Source of the DNA: JANQQN01 sp964519665
GTDB lineage: Bacteria; Myxococcota; Kuafuiibacteriia; Kuafuiibacteriales; Kuafuiibacteriaceae
Assembly (NCBI GenBank): GCA_964519665.1
Contig: CAZFIV010000023.1
Coordinates: forward strand, 15,898-79,897
Length of the DNA: 64,000 nucleotides
Direction: 5' to 3'
Below are positions 55,822 through 64,000 of the stretch, piece by piece. The notes below the pieces were generated by a model, which saw only the letters and a program-made list of their open reading frames with translations, had not been told where the DNA came from and did no database searches. A program made the translations under genes and the position numbers. Within the stretch, counting starts at the first letter, position 1; each line of letters starts with the position of its first letter.

Positions 55822-55849
55822 AGACCAGGAGCGCGTACAACTTCGGTCG

Positions 55850-56884
55850 ATGATCTCCCGTAGCGCCGTGATCGTTTCGACCGGTGTCTGCTTGCCCGAC
55901 CGAGAGGTGTCCAACGCGGCCCTCGAAGCCCGCTTCGGTCAGCAGAACCCGGAATTCGTCAGCAAGATGGAGTTGCGAACCGGGATTCGCACCAGGTTTC
56001 ACGCGCCCGACGACTGGGCAACCTCCGATCTCGCCGTGCGGGCGGGTGAGGCCGCCTTGGCGCGGGCGGGGGTATCAGCCCGCGACCTCGACCTGATCCT
56101 CGTGGGGACCGACTCGCCCGACTACATCACCCCCGCCACTTCGGTGGTCGTCCAGCACAAGTTGGGGGCCGAAAACGCCGGTACCTTCGACGTGGGGTGT
56201 GCGTGCGCGTCTTTTCCGACCGCGCTCGCCACGGCCGCGGGCCTCATTGCCACCAATGGGTCCATTTCGCGGGTGCTGGTGGTCGGCGCGTATATGATGC
56301 AGCGACTCGCCAGCCCCGACGACCCGGTGACCTTCTTCTATGGGGATGGCGGTGGCGCGGCCTTGGTCGAGGCGGCCGACGAGCCCGGCGTGCTGGGCGC
56401 GGTCTTCAAGGCCGACGGCTCCTACGCGAAGCGATGGAGTATCTTGAGTGGAGGCACCGCCGAGCCCGCGACCGAGGCCAGCGTCCGCGAGGGGCGCACC
56501 CAGGTACGGATGTACGAGCGCTATCCGCCGGAAGTCAATGAAGAGGGTTGGCCGGCCCTGGTTCGCCGGTTGTCGGCCGAGCTCGAATTCGCGATCTCGG
56601 ACGTCGATCGGTTCTTCTTTACGCAAGTCAGAAAACCGACCATCGAGCTGGTCATGGACGACCTCGGCGCCCCGCGCGAGCGGGCCGAGATGATCATGGA
56701 TCGCTTTGGTTACACCGGCTCCGCGTGTGTGCCGATGGCTCTTCACGAGGCCGTCGTCCATGGTCGCGTCGGCAGTGGTGATCTCATCGTGCTCGTCGGC
56801 TCCGGCGTTGGATACAACCAGGCCGGTGTCGCCGTGCGACTGACGGATGCACTTCGGGTCGGGCAGGTCAGCGACGGAGGTTGA
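55850..56884 (+). CDS. KAS III-like beta-ketoacyl-ACP synthase with altered catalytic triad
   Basis: 344 residues. The thiolase-fold nucleophile cysteine is kept (DVGCACASF). The loops that normally read HQAN and GNTS appear as FTQVRKPTIE and YTGSACVP, so the usual His and Asn are not in place. The rest (TGIRTRFHAPDDWATSDLAV; VLVGTDSPDYITPATSV; FYGDGGGAALVEA) follows FabH. It may be an acyltransferase that does not decarboxylate malonyl-ACP, as for known FabH-like ester- or amide-forming relatives. Two bases separate it from the acyl-CoA synthetase. Confidence 0.88.
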   Translation: MISRSAVIVSTGVCLPDREVSNAALEARFGQQNPEFVSKMELRTGIRTRFHAPDDWATSDLAVRAGEAALARAGVSARDLDLILVGTDSPDYITPATSVVVQHKLGAENAGTFDVGCACASFPTALATAAGLIATNGSISRVLVVGAYMMQRLASPDDPVTFFYGDGGGAALVEAADEPGVLGAVFKADGSYAKRWSILSGGTAEPATEASVREGRTQVRMYERYPPEVNEEGWPALVRRLSAELEFAISDVDRFFFTQVRKPTIELVMDDLGAPRERAEMIMDRFGYTGSACVPMALHEAVVHGRVGSGDLIVLVGSGVGYNQAGVAVRLTDALRVGQVSDGG

Positions 56885-56885
56885 A

Positions 56886-58484
56886 ATGTCGTCCCATGGT
56901 CTTCGTGCCCGCTTCTACGACTTCGTCGCGCATTACGCGCTCCGGCGCCCCGCGCACTTAGCGGCCGTCGATCTGGCATCGGGCCGCCGACATTCTTACC
57001 AGGAGCTGCACCGGCGCATCGAAGCCGTTGCGCACCACTTGTTCCATCGGTGCGGTGTGCGCGCGGGCGATCGGGTGGCCGTCCTCGCGCACAATTCAAC
57101 GGATATTCTCGAGATCCAGTTTGCGTGTTGGCGGGTTGGAGCCCTCTTCGTGCCTTTGAACTGGCGGCTAGCGCCACCCGAGCTGGAATACATCGTCGGT
57201 GACGCGATGCCCAAGGTCGCAATCGTCGACGAGGCGCTGTCGGCCTCCGCGTCGGGTTTCGGCGGCGAGGTGACCATCCTTACCACGGACGGTCAGGGGG
57301 GCGACACCGCCTACGAGGCCGCGATACAGGCCGCGACACAGGCCGCGACACAGGCCTCTGCACAGGCCTCGCCACAGGCGGTGCAGGGCGATGCGGGCCC
57401 CGAACGCCCCGCGACCGATCCCAAGCTGAGTGACGTCGGCTCGCTTATGTATACTGCGGGAACGACCGGAAGACCGAAGGGCGCGCTCATCACCCATGCG
57501 ATGACCTTCTACAACGCCGTAAACCTTGGCGTGGCGGCGCGCGTGACCCGCGACAGCGTACACTTGGCGGCGCTACCCTTGTTCCATACCGGAGGGCTCA
57601 ACTGCTACGCCAACGTCGTTTTTCACGTGGGCGGCACCAACTTGGTCATGCGGAGCTTCGACGCGTCGGAGGCGCTTCGACTCCTGAGCGACCGTGCGCT
57701 CGGGATCACTCACTTCTTTGGCGTTCCCGCGCACTATCAGTTCATCGCCCAAGAGGCCGGCTTCTCCGAGGCGACGTTCGGTTTGGTGAACGCCGGCGTC
57801 GGGGGGGCGCCATGTCCTCTCGAGATGCTGAAGCAGTGGGCCGCCAAGGGCGTGCCAATGCAGCAAGGGTACGGTTTGACCGAGACCAGCCCCACCGCCT
57901 TGGTGTTGGACACCGAGCGCGCCCAAGAGAAGTTGGGTTCGGCGGGCCTGCCTGCGCTGCACACCGAGGTCACGCTTCGCGACAAAGACGGCCACCCGGT
58001 GCCCGCAGGCCAGATCGGCGAGATCTGGGTCCGGGGGGACAACGTAAGCCCCGGGTATTGGCAGCGCCCCGATGCCACCGCCGACAGCTTCGTCGACGGG
58101 TGGCTCAAGACCGGCGACGCTGCGCGCCAAGATGCGGACGGTTTCTTCTTCATCGTCGACCGGTACAAAGACATGTACATCTCGGGTGGGGAGAACGTCT
58201 ATCCGGCCGAGATCGAGGACGCCATCTACCGCTTGGACGGCGTGGTCGAGGTCGGCGTGGTCGGCGTGCCGGACGAGCGGTGGGGCGAGGTTGGCCGCGC
58301 GTTTATCGTCCAAGCCCCTGACAGCGCGCTCACCGCGGCGCAGGTGATCGCGCACTGCCGCTCGGTGCTCGCCCGATTCAAGGTGCCCAAGTCGGTCGTC
58401 TTCATCGACATGCTGCCCCGCAACGCGGCCGGCAAGATTTTGAAGCGACAGCTCAAGACCGAATGCAACGAAGACGTCGAATAG
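56886..58484 (+). CDS. Acyl-CoA synthetase (AMP-forming)
   Basis: 532 residues from ATG 56886, immediately after the KAS III stop. ANL-superfamily adenylating enzyme: MYTAGTTGRPKGALITH loop, GYGLTETSPTAL, DGWLKTGD, GGENVYPAEIE and the catalytic lysine in NAAGKILKRQL. Activates a carboxylate (probably fatty acid) to its CoA thioester. Residues about 152-170 are an unusual 12-bp DNA repeat (AATQAATQASAQASPQA) in a surface loop. The pairing with KAS III suggests the CoA ester feeds or is fed by that enzyme. Confidence 0.92.
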   Translation: MSSHGLRARFYDFVAHYALRRPAHLAAVDLASGRRHSYQELHRRIEAVAHHLFHRCGVRAGDRVAVLAHNSTDILEIQFACWRVGALFVPLNWRLAPPELEYIVGDAMPKVAIVDEALSASASGFGGEVTILTTDGQGGDTAYEAAIQAATQAATQASAQASPQAVQGDAGPERPATDPKLSDVGSLMYTAGTTGRPKGALITHAMTFYNAVNLGVAARVTRDSVHLAALPLFHTGGLNCYANVVFHVGGTNLVMRSFDASEALRLLSDRALGITHFFGVPAHYQFIAQEAGFSEATFGLVNAGVGGAPCPLEMLKQWAAKGVPMQQGYGLTETSPTALVLDTERAQEKLGSAGLPALHTEVTLRDKDGHPVPAGQIGEIWVRGDNVSPGYWQRPDATADSFVDGWLKTGDAARQDADGFFFIVDRYKDMYISGGENVYPAEIEDAIYRLDGVVEVGVVGVPDERWGEVGRAFIVQAPDSALTAAQVIAHCRSVLARFKVPKSVVFIDMLPRNAAGKILKRQLKTECNEDVE

Positions 58485-58560
58485 TCTCTTTCGGGGATTC
58501 GGTCGGGTTCGCGATCCGATCCTTCGGGCTTTACTCGTCCAACGGCAGATACGACTTTCC

Positions 58561-58574
58561 GTAAGTTGCATTGC
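58561..58574 (+). promoter_or_regulatory. Motif shared by two lipid-related operons, copy 2
   Basis: GTAAGTTGCATTGC, 38 bases before the symporter start, matches copy 1 near 55.81 kb except for one base. Candidate operator or promoter element for the symporter-lipase-porin set. Confidence 0.4.
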
Positions 58575-58612
58575 GCCGAGGTTGCGCGTATGACCGGCGC
58601 GGTGGTGACTAG

Positions 58613-60136
58613 GTGGACGGCGTGACCGGTATAGTGTTCGCCTGGCTTCTGTTCTCGACCTACGTCGTGGTGACCGCGGGTCTCGCCCTGATGGGCATGC
58701 GCAAGACCACCACTCTCAAGGGCTTTGCGATCGGTAACCAAGACATGGGTCCGATCCTGGTCGGCGTGACCCTCGCGTCGTCGATCGCGAGCACCGCGAC
58801 GTTCGTCATCAACCCCGGCTTTGTGTATACGCACGGGTTGAGCGCGCTCCTTCACTTCGGGGTGGCAGCGACCTCCGGGGTGACGATCGGGCTCATCGTC
58901 CTGTCGAAGGGCTTTCGACGGCACGGTGACCGAACGGCTGCTTTGACCCTACCGCACTGGGTGGGGGCCCGATTCCAGAGCGCGAGCCTCCGGACGTTCT
59001 TCGCGGTGCTGAACCTGCTGCTCGCGGTCAGCTTCGTCGTCTTGATCATCAAGGGGTCGTCGCTGGTGATGGTTGCGACGCTCCAGTTGGAATACGTGAC
59101 CTCGGTCGTTCTCATCACCGTCTTCGTGTTCACGTACATTCTTCTGGGCGGTACTTATGCGCACGCGTACACGAACTTCTTCCAGGGCTTACTGATGCTG
59201 GTGGTCGCCGTTTTGATCGTTTCGAGCGGCTTCGGCTTATTAACCGACGGTTTGGGCGCATTCGGCGACCGCCTCGCGGCCCAGGATCCGAATCTGGTCC
59301 GTGCGTTCAATCCCGACAGCGCGCTATACTCGAACGTGTGGGAGGTCCTGGTCACCCCGTTCATTGTGGGGTTCGGGCTCGTATGCCAGCCCCACATCTT
59401 GACGAAGGCGCTGTATGTCCGGAGCGAGCGCGACCTCAATCGATATCTGGTCGTCGCGGCCCTGGTTGGCTTGGTCTTCGCGAGTATTCTCGTCGCTGGG
59501 CTCTACGCCCGAGTGCAGTACCCCGAAATGCCGAGTCAGGATGCGGTCATGGCGATCTACATCCAGCGAACCTTTTCCGCCTGGCTCGGGGTGCCGATCA
59601 GTGTTGCGCTTCTGGCGGCCGGTATGAGCACGATGGACGGCATTCTGGTGTCCGCATCGTCTATCGCGGGCAATGACCTCTTTTTGGGCGCACTCGGTCG
59701 ATGGTTGTTGCCGGGCCGTAGTGAGGCCGAGCGCGGCGCGATGGCGCTGTCAGCCAGTCGGTGGATTCTGCTGGGCATGGGCGTCCTCGCTCTCGTAGTT
59801 GCGGTGGACCCACCGACGTTCGTTGGACTGTTCGCCCAGTTCGGGGTCTACGGCGTCGTGGCGAGCAGTGTGGCACCGTTGACGTTCGGCATTTTTGTGC
59901 GGCGCGTCGATGGTCGCGATGTGTTGGTCGCCGCCGTCGTGGGGCTCTCGGTTCACCTCGGCCTCTATATTTATTATATGGCGGGTCTCGGTCGTGCGTT
60001 TGCGCAGATCAACCCGTCGATCACGGCGTCGGCGGGCGCCGTCGTTTCGGTGGCCTTGCTCGGCACGGCCACCCTCGTCAGGAGCTGGGCTCGAGATGAT
60101 GCTGGTTCCATGACCCCCCGCGTTAAAGAGGAGTAA
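58613..60136 (+). CDS. Sodium:solute symporter, SSS family
   Basis: 507 residues from GTG 58613. Thirteen or so membrane helices (FAWLLFSTYVVVTAGLALMG; LLMLVVAVLIVSSGFGLL; ISVALLAAGMSTMDGILVSA) with the LASSIASTATFVIN and AAGMSTMDGILVSASS sodium-site patterns of the PutP/PanF/acetate-permease group. It belongs with the lipase seven bases downstream and the porin after it; the substrate is probably a lipase product such as a short organic acid, by context only. Confidence 0.9.
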   Translation: MDGVTGIVFAWLLFSTYVVVTAGLALMGMRKTTTLKGFAIGNQDMGPILVGVTLASSIASTATFVINPGFVYTHGLSALLHFGVAATSGVTIGLIVLSKGFRRHGDRTAALTLPHWVGARFQSASLRTFFAVLNLLLAVSFVVLIIKGSSLVMVATLQLEYVTSVVLITVFVFTYILLGGTYAHAYTNFFQGLLMLVVAVLIVSSGFGLLTDGLGAFGDRLAAQDPNLVRAFNPDSALYSNVWEVLVTPFIVGFGLVCQPHILTKALYVRSERDLNRYLVVAALVGLVFASILVAGLYARVQYPEMPSQDAVMAIYIQRTFSAWLGVPISVALLAAGMSTMDGILVSASSIAGNDLFLGALGRWLLPGRSEAERGAMALSASRWILLGMGVLALVVAVDPPTFVGLFAQFGVYGVVASSVAPLTFGIFVRRVDGRDVLVAAVVGLSVHLGLYIYYMAGLGRAFAQINPSITASAGAVVSVALLGTATLVRSWARDDAGSMTPRVKEE

Positions 60137-60143
60137 TGATACG

Positions 60144-61484
<1,341 letters not shown>

Positions 61485-61490
61485 GGGCTT

Positions 61491-61528
61491 CGGCGCGGGG
61501 CGCCGGCGAAACCGACGCCCCCGCGCCG
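61491..61528. terminator. Strong GC hairpin between lipase and porin genes
   Basis: CGGCGCGGGG pairs exactly with CCCCGCGCCG at 61519-61528, with further pairing inside. No T-run follows and the porin gene begins 20 bases later. It is therefore more likely an internal attenuator or mRNA-stabilising hairpin setting the lipase/porin ratio than a full terminator. Confidence 0.5.
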
Positions 61529-61548
61529 AGCTTCCGCAAGGGCACTCC

Positions 61549-62868
61549 ATGAAGAAACCAACGATAGTGCTCGCTTTGTCGGCGAGTTTGCTGCCTCTCA
61601 GCGCGCTGGCGGCACCTGACACCCCTCCAGCCGACCAGATGGACCAGACGGACCAGACCGACCAGATCGACCGGGTGCTGGGGACGGCCGATCAGGCGGT
61701 TCCGAAGTCGTTCGTCATATACGAGAACCCGGAGGTCGGAGCCTTCATCAAGCCGGTGCTTCAGATGTCGGCCGCAACGGTCGGTTACTTCCCGGACCGA
61801 GACAACGACAACGAGCTGTCCGGCCGAACAAGTACTCTGCTTCTCGCCCGCATCGGGGTCGAGGGGCAAATCACCGACTGGATTCACTTTCGATCGGTGT
61901 TCGAGCGCAATATCGGTTTCTCGCTTGCGAGGAACGGGCCCGTGGGTACCAGCATCTGGGAAGGCACAGGATCGTTCCAGGCGCGGGAGAACTACATCCG
62001 GCTCGAACGGTGGGGCTTCTCGCTGACCGGCGGCATCGTCCCTGACCCGGCGAGCATCGATTACGTCTCCGACGTCTCACTCGACCTGTTCGGCATGGAC
62101 CCATACGTGCGCGACCCGTTACTCGTCTCGGGCTTCAACCAGGGTCAAGGCTTCCTTCTGCGTTACAAGCGATGGGGCTTAACGGCCGGCATCGGGGTCA
62201 CCGCTGGCAATCCGCTGGTGTCGACCCTGTCGTTCGGGTTCGGCGGGAACGTGTCGTCGCTCGGCACCCTGTTTACAGCCCCGCTGCGGGCGTTGGCGAA
62301 CGGGATCCCCGGCTCTGACATCCACATGGTCACCTACAGTCCGTCGTTGATGTTCGAGTCGGACTACGTCGACGTGAAGCTGGCCGCCCAGTTCTACAAC
62401 GTCAACGTCGACCTCACCAACGCCGACACCGTGGATCTGACCGGCTACAACCTACGTTCGACGGTTCAGTTCAAAATCAATCAAGAAGTCCGCGTGTTCG
62501 GCTTCAAGTTGTTTGACAGTTCGCGCGTGTTCGGGACCTACGCTTATCGCCGGAACCAGCAGCTGGACGTTCCCGACCTTACGACGCAGCTCGATGACGA
62601 CTTCGAGGGCATGGTCGTGGCGGCAGGCGCCGACTTCACCCGCGGCCACCTGGTCATCGGGGGGCAGTGGTATTGGCTGCGCCAGGAGGCGACTCCTGAC
62701 AACGCGCTGTTCACCAACTTCATCAACGCGGGGGCGATGTATTGGATCTGGGAGCGTTCGGTTTCGGTCGGAGTGCGGTGGGCATTCAACGATGTCGAGT
62801 CCGAAAATGACTCGATTGCCACCCTTCAGACCCACAGCGTCATCGGCTCCCTCCGACTGCTCCTGTAA
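61549..62868 (+). CDS. Outer-membrane porin-like beta-barrel protein
   Basis: 439 residues. A signal peptide (MKKPTIVLALSASLLPLSAL, ALA) precedes a short repeat (DQMDQTDQTDQIDR) and then a beta barrel with alternating strands (ENYIRLERWGFSLTGGIVPD; MVTYSPSLMFESDYVDVKLA; GQWYWLRQE; SVSVGVRWAFNDVES). The layout resembles phosphate/carboxylate-type porins (OprO/OprP-like). The C-terminal residue is leucine, not the usual phenylalanine. It forms the last gene of the symporter-lipase set and probably admits the substrate. Confidence 0.82.
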   Translation: MKKPTIVLALSASLLPLSALAAPDTPPADQMDQTDQTDQIDRVLGTADQAVPKSFVIYENPEVGAFIKPVLQMSAATVGYFPDRDNDNELSGRTSTLLLARIGVEGQITDWIHFRSVFERNIGFSLARNGPVGTSIWEGTGSFQARENYIRLERWGFSLTGGIVPDPASIDYVSDVSLDLFGMDPYVRDPLLVSGFNQGQGFLLRYKRWGLTAGIGVTAGNPLVSTLSFGFGGNVSSLGTLFTAPLRALANGIPGSDIHMVTYSPSLMFESDYVDVKLAAQFYNVNVDLTNADTVDLTGYNLRSTVQFKINQEVRVFGFKLFDSSRVFGTYAYRRNQQLDVPDLTTQLDDDFEGMVVAAGADFTRGHLVIGGQWYWLRQEATPDNALFTNFINAGAMYWIWERSVSVGVRWAFNDVESENDSIATLQTHSVIGSLRLLL

Positions 62869-62890
62869 GTCCCGTTGCGCCGCGGCCTGA

Positions 62891-63682
62891 CTATGCGAAG
62901 AACGCGGCCAGTCGTTCGACGCGCGTTCGGTCGACCGATGCTCGAACGTCGCCTCGTTCCTTGAGCCACGTGCCGACGATCGCGCCGTCGACGAAGGGGA
63001 GAAGCTCGGCCGCGTTGTCCGGAGTGAGGCCCGAGCCGATGTACACCGGAGTGCCGGGGATGGCGGCTCGAACTGCTTCGAGGGGAGCGCGTTCGGTCGC
63101 TGCGCCCGTCGCGGCCCCAGTCACGATCACGCCGTCGGCGAGGCCCCGGTTGACCGCGTCTCGGGCTGCGTCGGCGATAGCGACGGGCGCGATCGGCGCC
63201 GCGTGTTTGACCAGGACGTCGGCGAGGATGGCTACCCGCTCCGCTCCGAGGGCCTGACGATACCGAAGCGTCGTCGCCGCTTCTCCTTCGATCAGGCCCT
63301 GGTCGGTGAGCATGGCGCCGGTGTGTACGTTGACCCGGATGAAGTCCGCGCCGGTCGCGGCGGCGATGCCGATCGCGCTAGGGGCGTCGTTACGCAGGCA
63401 GTTGATCCCGACCGATGCGCTCAGCTCGCGCCGGCAACGAGCGGCGATAAGCGCGATGGCCGCGACGGCGTGCGGCGCGAGGCGGGCACCGGCGGTGCCT
63501 TTGTCGAAGGGGACGGACCCGAAATTCTCGATGATCAACGCTCGGGCGCCGCCCTCGATCAGGGCTCGTGCGTCGGCCATCGCCCGGCGTTCGACCTCTA
63601 CGAATCCGCCGCCGGCGAATCGCGGGTCGGTCGGCATCGGTGGAAGATGAACCACTCCGATGAGTGCTTTGGGTGCGGGCAT
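62891..63682 (-). CDS. BtpA/SgcQ-family protein
   Basis: 263 residues of a TIM-barrel family (LIGVVHLPPMPTDPRFAGGG; ALIIENFGSVPFDKG; VGINCLRNDAPSAIGIAAAT; ADFIRVNVHTGAMLTDQGLI; YIGSGLTPDNAAELL). BtpA was first linked to photosystem I stability in cyanobacteria, but the family is wide and its reaction in heterotrophs is unsettled; a nucleoside- or sugar-phosphate enzyme is plausible. Convergent with the porin gene. Confidence 0.92.
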   Translation of the reverse strand: MPAPKALIGVVHLPPMPTDPRFAGGGFVEVERRAMADARALIEGGARALIIENFGSVPFDKGTAGARLAPHAVAAIALIAARCRRELSASVGINCLRNDAPSAIGIAAATGADFIRVNVHTGAMLTDQGLIEGEAATTLRYRQALGAERVAILADVLVKHAAPIAPVAIADAARDAVNRGLADGVIVTGAATGAATERAPLEAVRAAIPGTPVYIGSGLTPDNAAELLPFVDGAIVGTWLKERGDVRASVDRTRVERLAAFFA

Positions 63683-63841
63683 CCCGTCATCATACCAAGT
63701 ACGGCCGCAAAGGCGTACCGCACGGTGGTCGGTCCCTGGTCCGCCGGACGTAAGCGCTCGAGCTTCCTACCTTCGAGGCTATGCGAGGTGATGTGAAGGG
63801 GGCCCGATACGAGGGCGGATGCACATGGCGGTGCCATCATG

Positions 63842-63904
63842 CCTGACCGGACGTGGGACGAGGGTACGCCGACCTGACCAGACGTGGGACGAGGGTACGC
63901 CGAC
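63842..63904. repeat. Two copies of a 31-bp direct repeat
   Basis: Copies starting CCTGACCGGACGTGGGACGA and CCTGACCAGACGTGGGACGA, 31 bases apart and almost identical. The motif CTGAC..ACGTGG recalls the 25-bp array near 5 kb. From 63683 to the window end I see no other convincing gene; a GTG at 63938 opens a frame (GLGDLLRAKRDKE) that runs off the edge and may be a gene start. Confidence 0.75.
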
Positions 63905-64000
63905 CAATGAACCGTGCTCGTCACCCATTACCGGGAAGTGTTTGGTCTAGGAGACTTGCTCCGAGCGAAGCGTGACAAAGAAGCGGACTTTGGGCGCTCC

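Noticed and set aside
55800..55825. Sigma-54 promoter before the KAS III gene
   Set aside because: The GG and GC pairs are eleven rather than ten bases apart, and the matching site at 58561 lacks GG.
54990..58484. OleABCD olefin pathway
   Set aside because: SDR, KAS III-like and AMP-ligase genes are present, but there is no OleB hydrolase in the cluster and the KAS active site differs from OleA.
61491..61528. Ordinary rho-independent terminator
   Set aside because: No T-run follows and the next start codon is only 20 bases away.

Overview
This window is high-GC, gene-dense chromosomal DNA from a Gram-negative bacterium. It encodes many lipoproteins, an outer-membrane TonB receptor, a porin, OmpA, ExbB/ExbD/TonB and periplasmic enzymes. 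The mix of ASH-domain lipoproteins, a PilZ/J-like protein, a receiver-PATAN protein, Roadblock proteins, HEAT proteins and EF-hand proteins points to Myxococcota or a nearby deltaproteobacterial lineage; this is inferred from gene content, not from a marker gene. Three 100-N scaffold gaps (2988-3087, 4932-5031, 16610-16709) each sit in tandem repeats, so the assembly broke on repeats.

Layout. 1-11.8 kb: a TPR lipoprotein, thiolase, a repeat array, an alpha/beta-hydrolase lipoprotein lacking its nucleophile, hutU, tilS, ftsH, a PilZ/J-like protein and a periplasmic cyclophilin. 11.8-20.9 kb: two divergent copies of one two-gene module (a HEAT-repeat protein followed by a degenerate HD-GYP-like protein), separated by a coiled-coil protein and a repeat array. 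20.9-30.8 kb: a DEDD exonuclease, hutF with a SulP transporter and a possible 48-residue coupled ORF, then RidA, DJ-1/PfpI, a methyltransferase, an HTH-citrate synthase, an EF-hand protein, a probably frameshifted unknown gene and an alpha/beta hydrolase. 30.9-44.2 kb: two ASH-domain lipoproteins, an OmpA lipoprotein, and a minus-strand envelope region holding a six-gene TonB2/TtpC-type energy-transduction operon, a small lipoprotein, a TonB receptor and a His-rich membrane protein. 44.2-50 kb: a receiver-PATAN protein facing a set of Roadblock-like and putative ligand-binding proteins. 50-54.8 kb: folP, glmM, a NUDIX hydrolase, a zinc-ribbon membrane protein and pdxJ. 55-62.9 kb: an SDR, an atypical KAS III with an acyl-CoA synthetase, then a symporter, lipase lipoprotein and porin set. 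The window ends with a BtpA-family protein and short repeats.

How the genes fit together. HutU and HutF are two steps of histidine breakdown, the HutF route giving formylglutamate. The 35.5-44.2 kb region reads as one nutrient-uptake system that takes up a ligand, possibly a metal, through a TonB receptor powered by its own ExbB/ExbD/TonB2 complex. The 55-62.9 kb region looks like lipid or carboxylate use: outer-membrane entry, surface hydrolysis, sodium-coupled import and CoA activation. The strongest candidates for undescribed biology are the duplicated HEAT/pseudo-HD-GYP modules and the Roadblock/receiver cluster. No tRNA, rRNA, CRISPR array, transposase or integrase was recognised.
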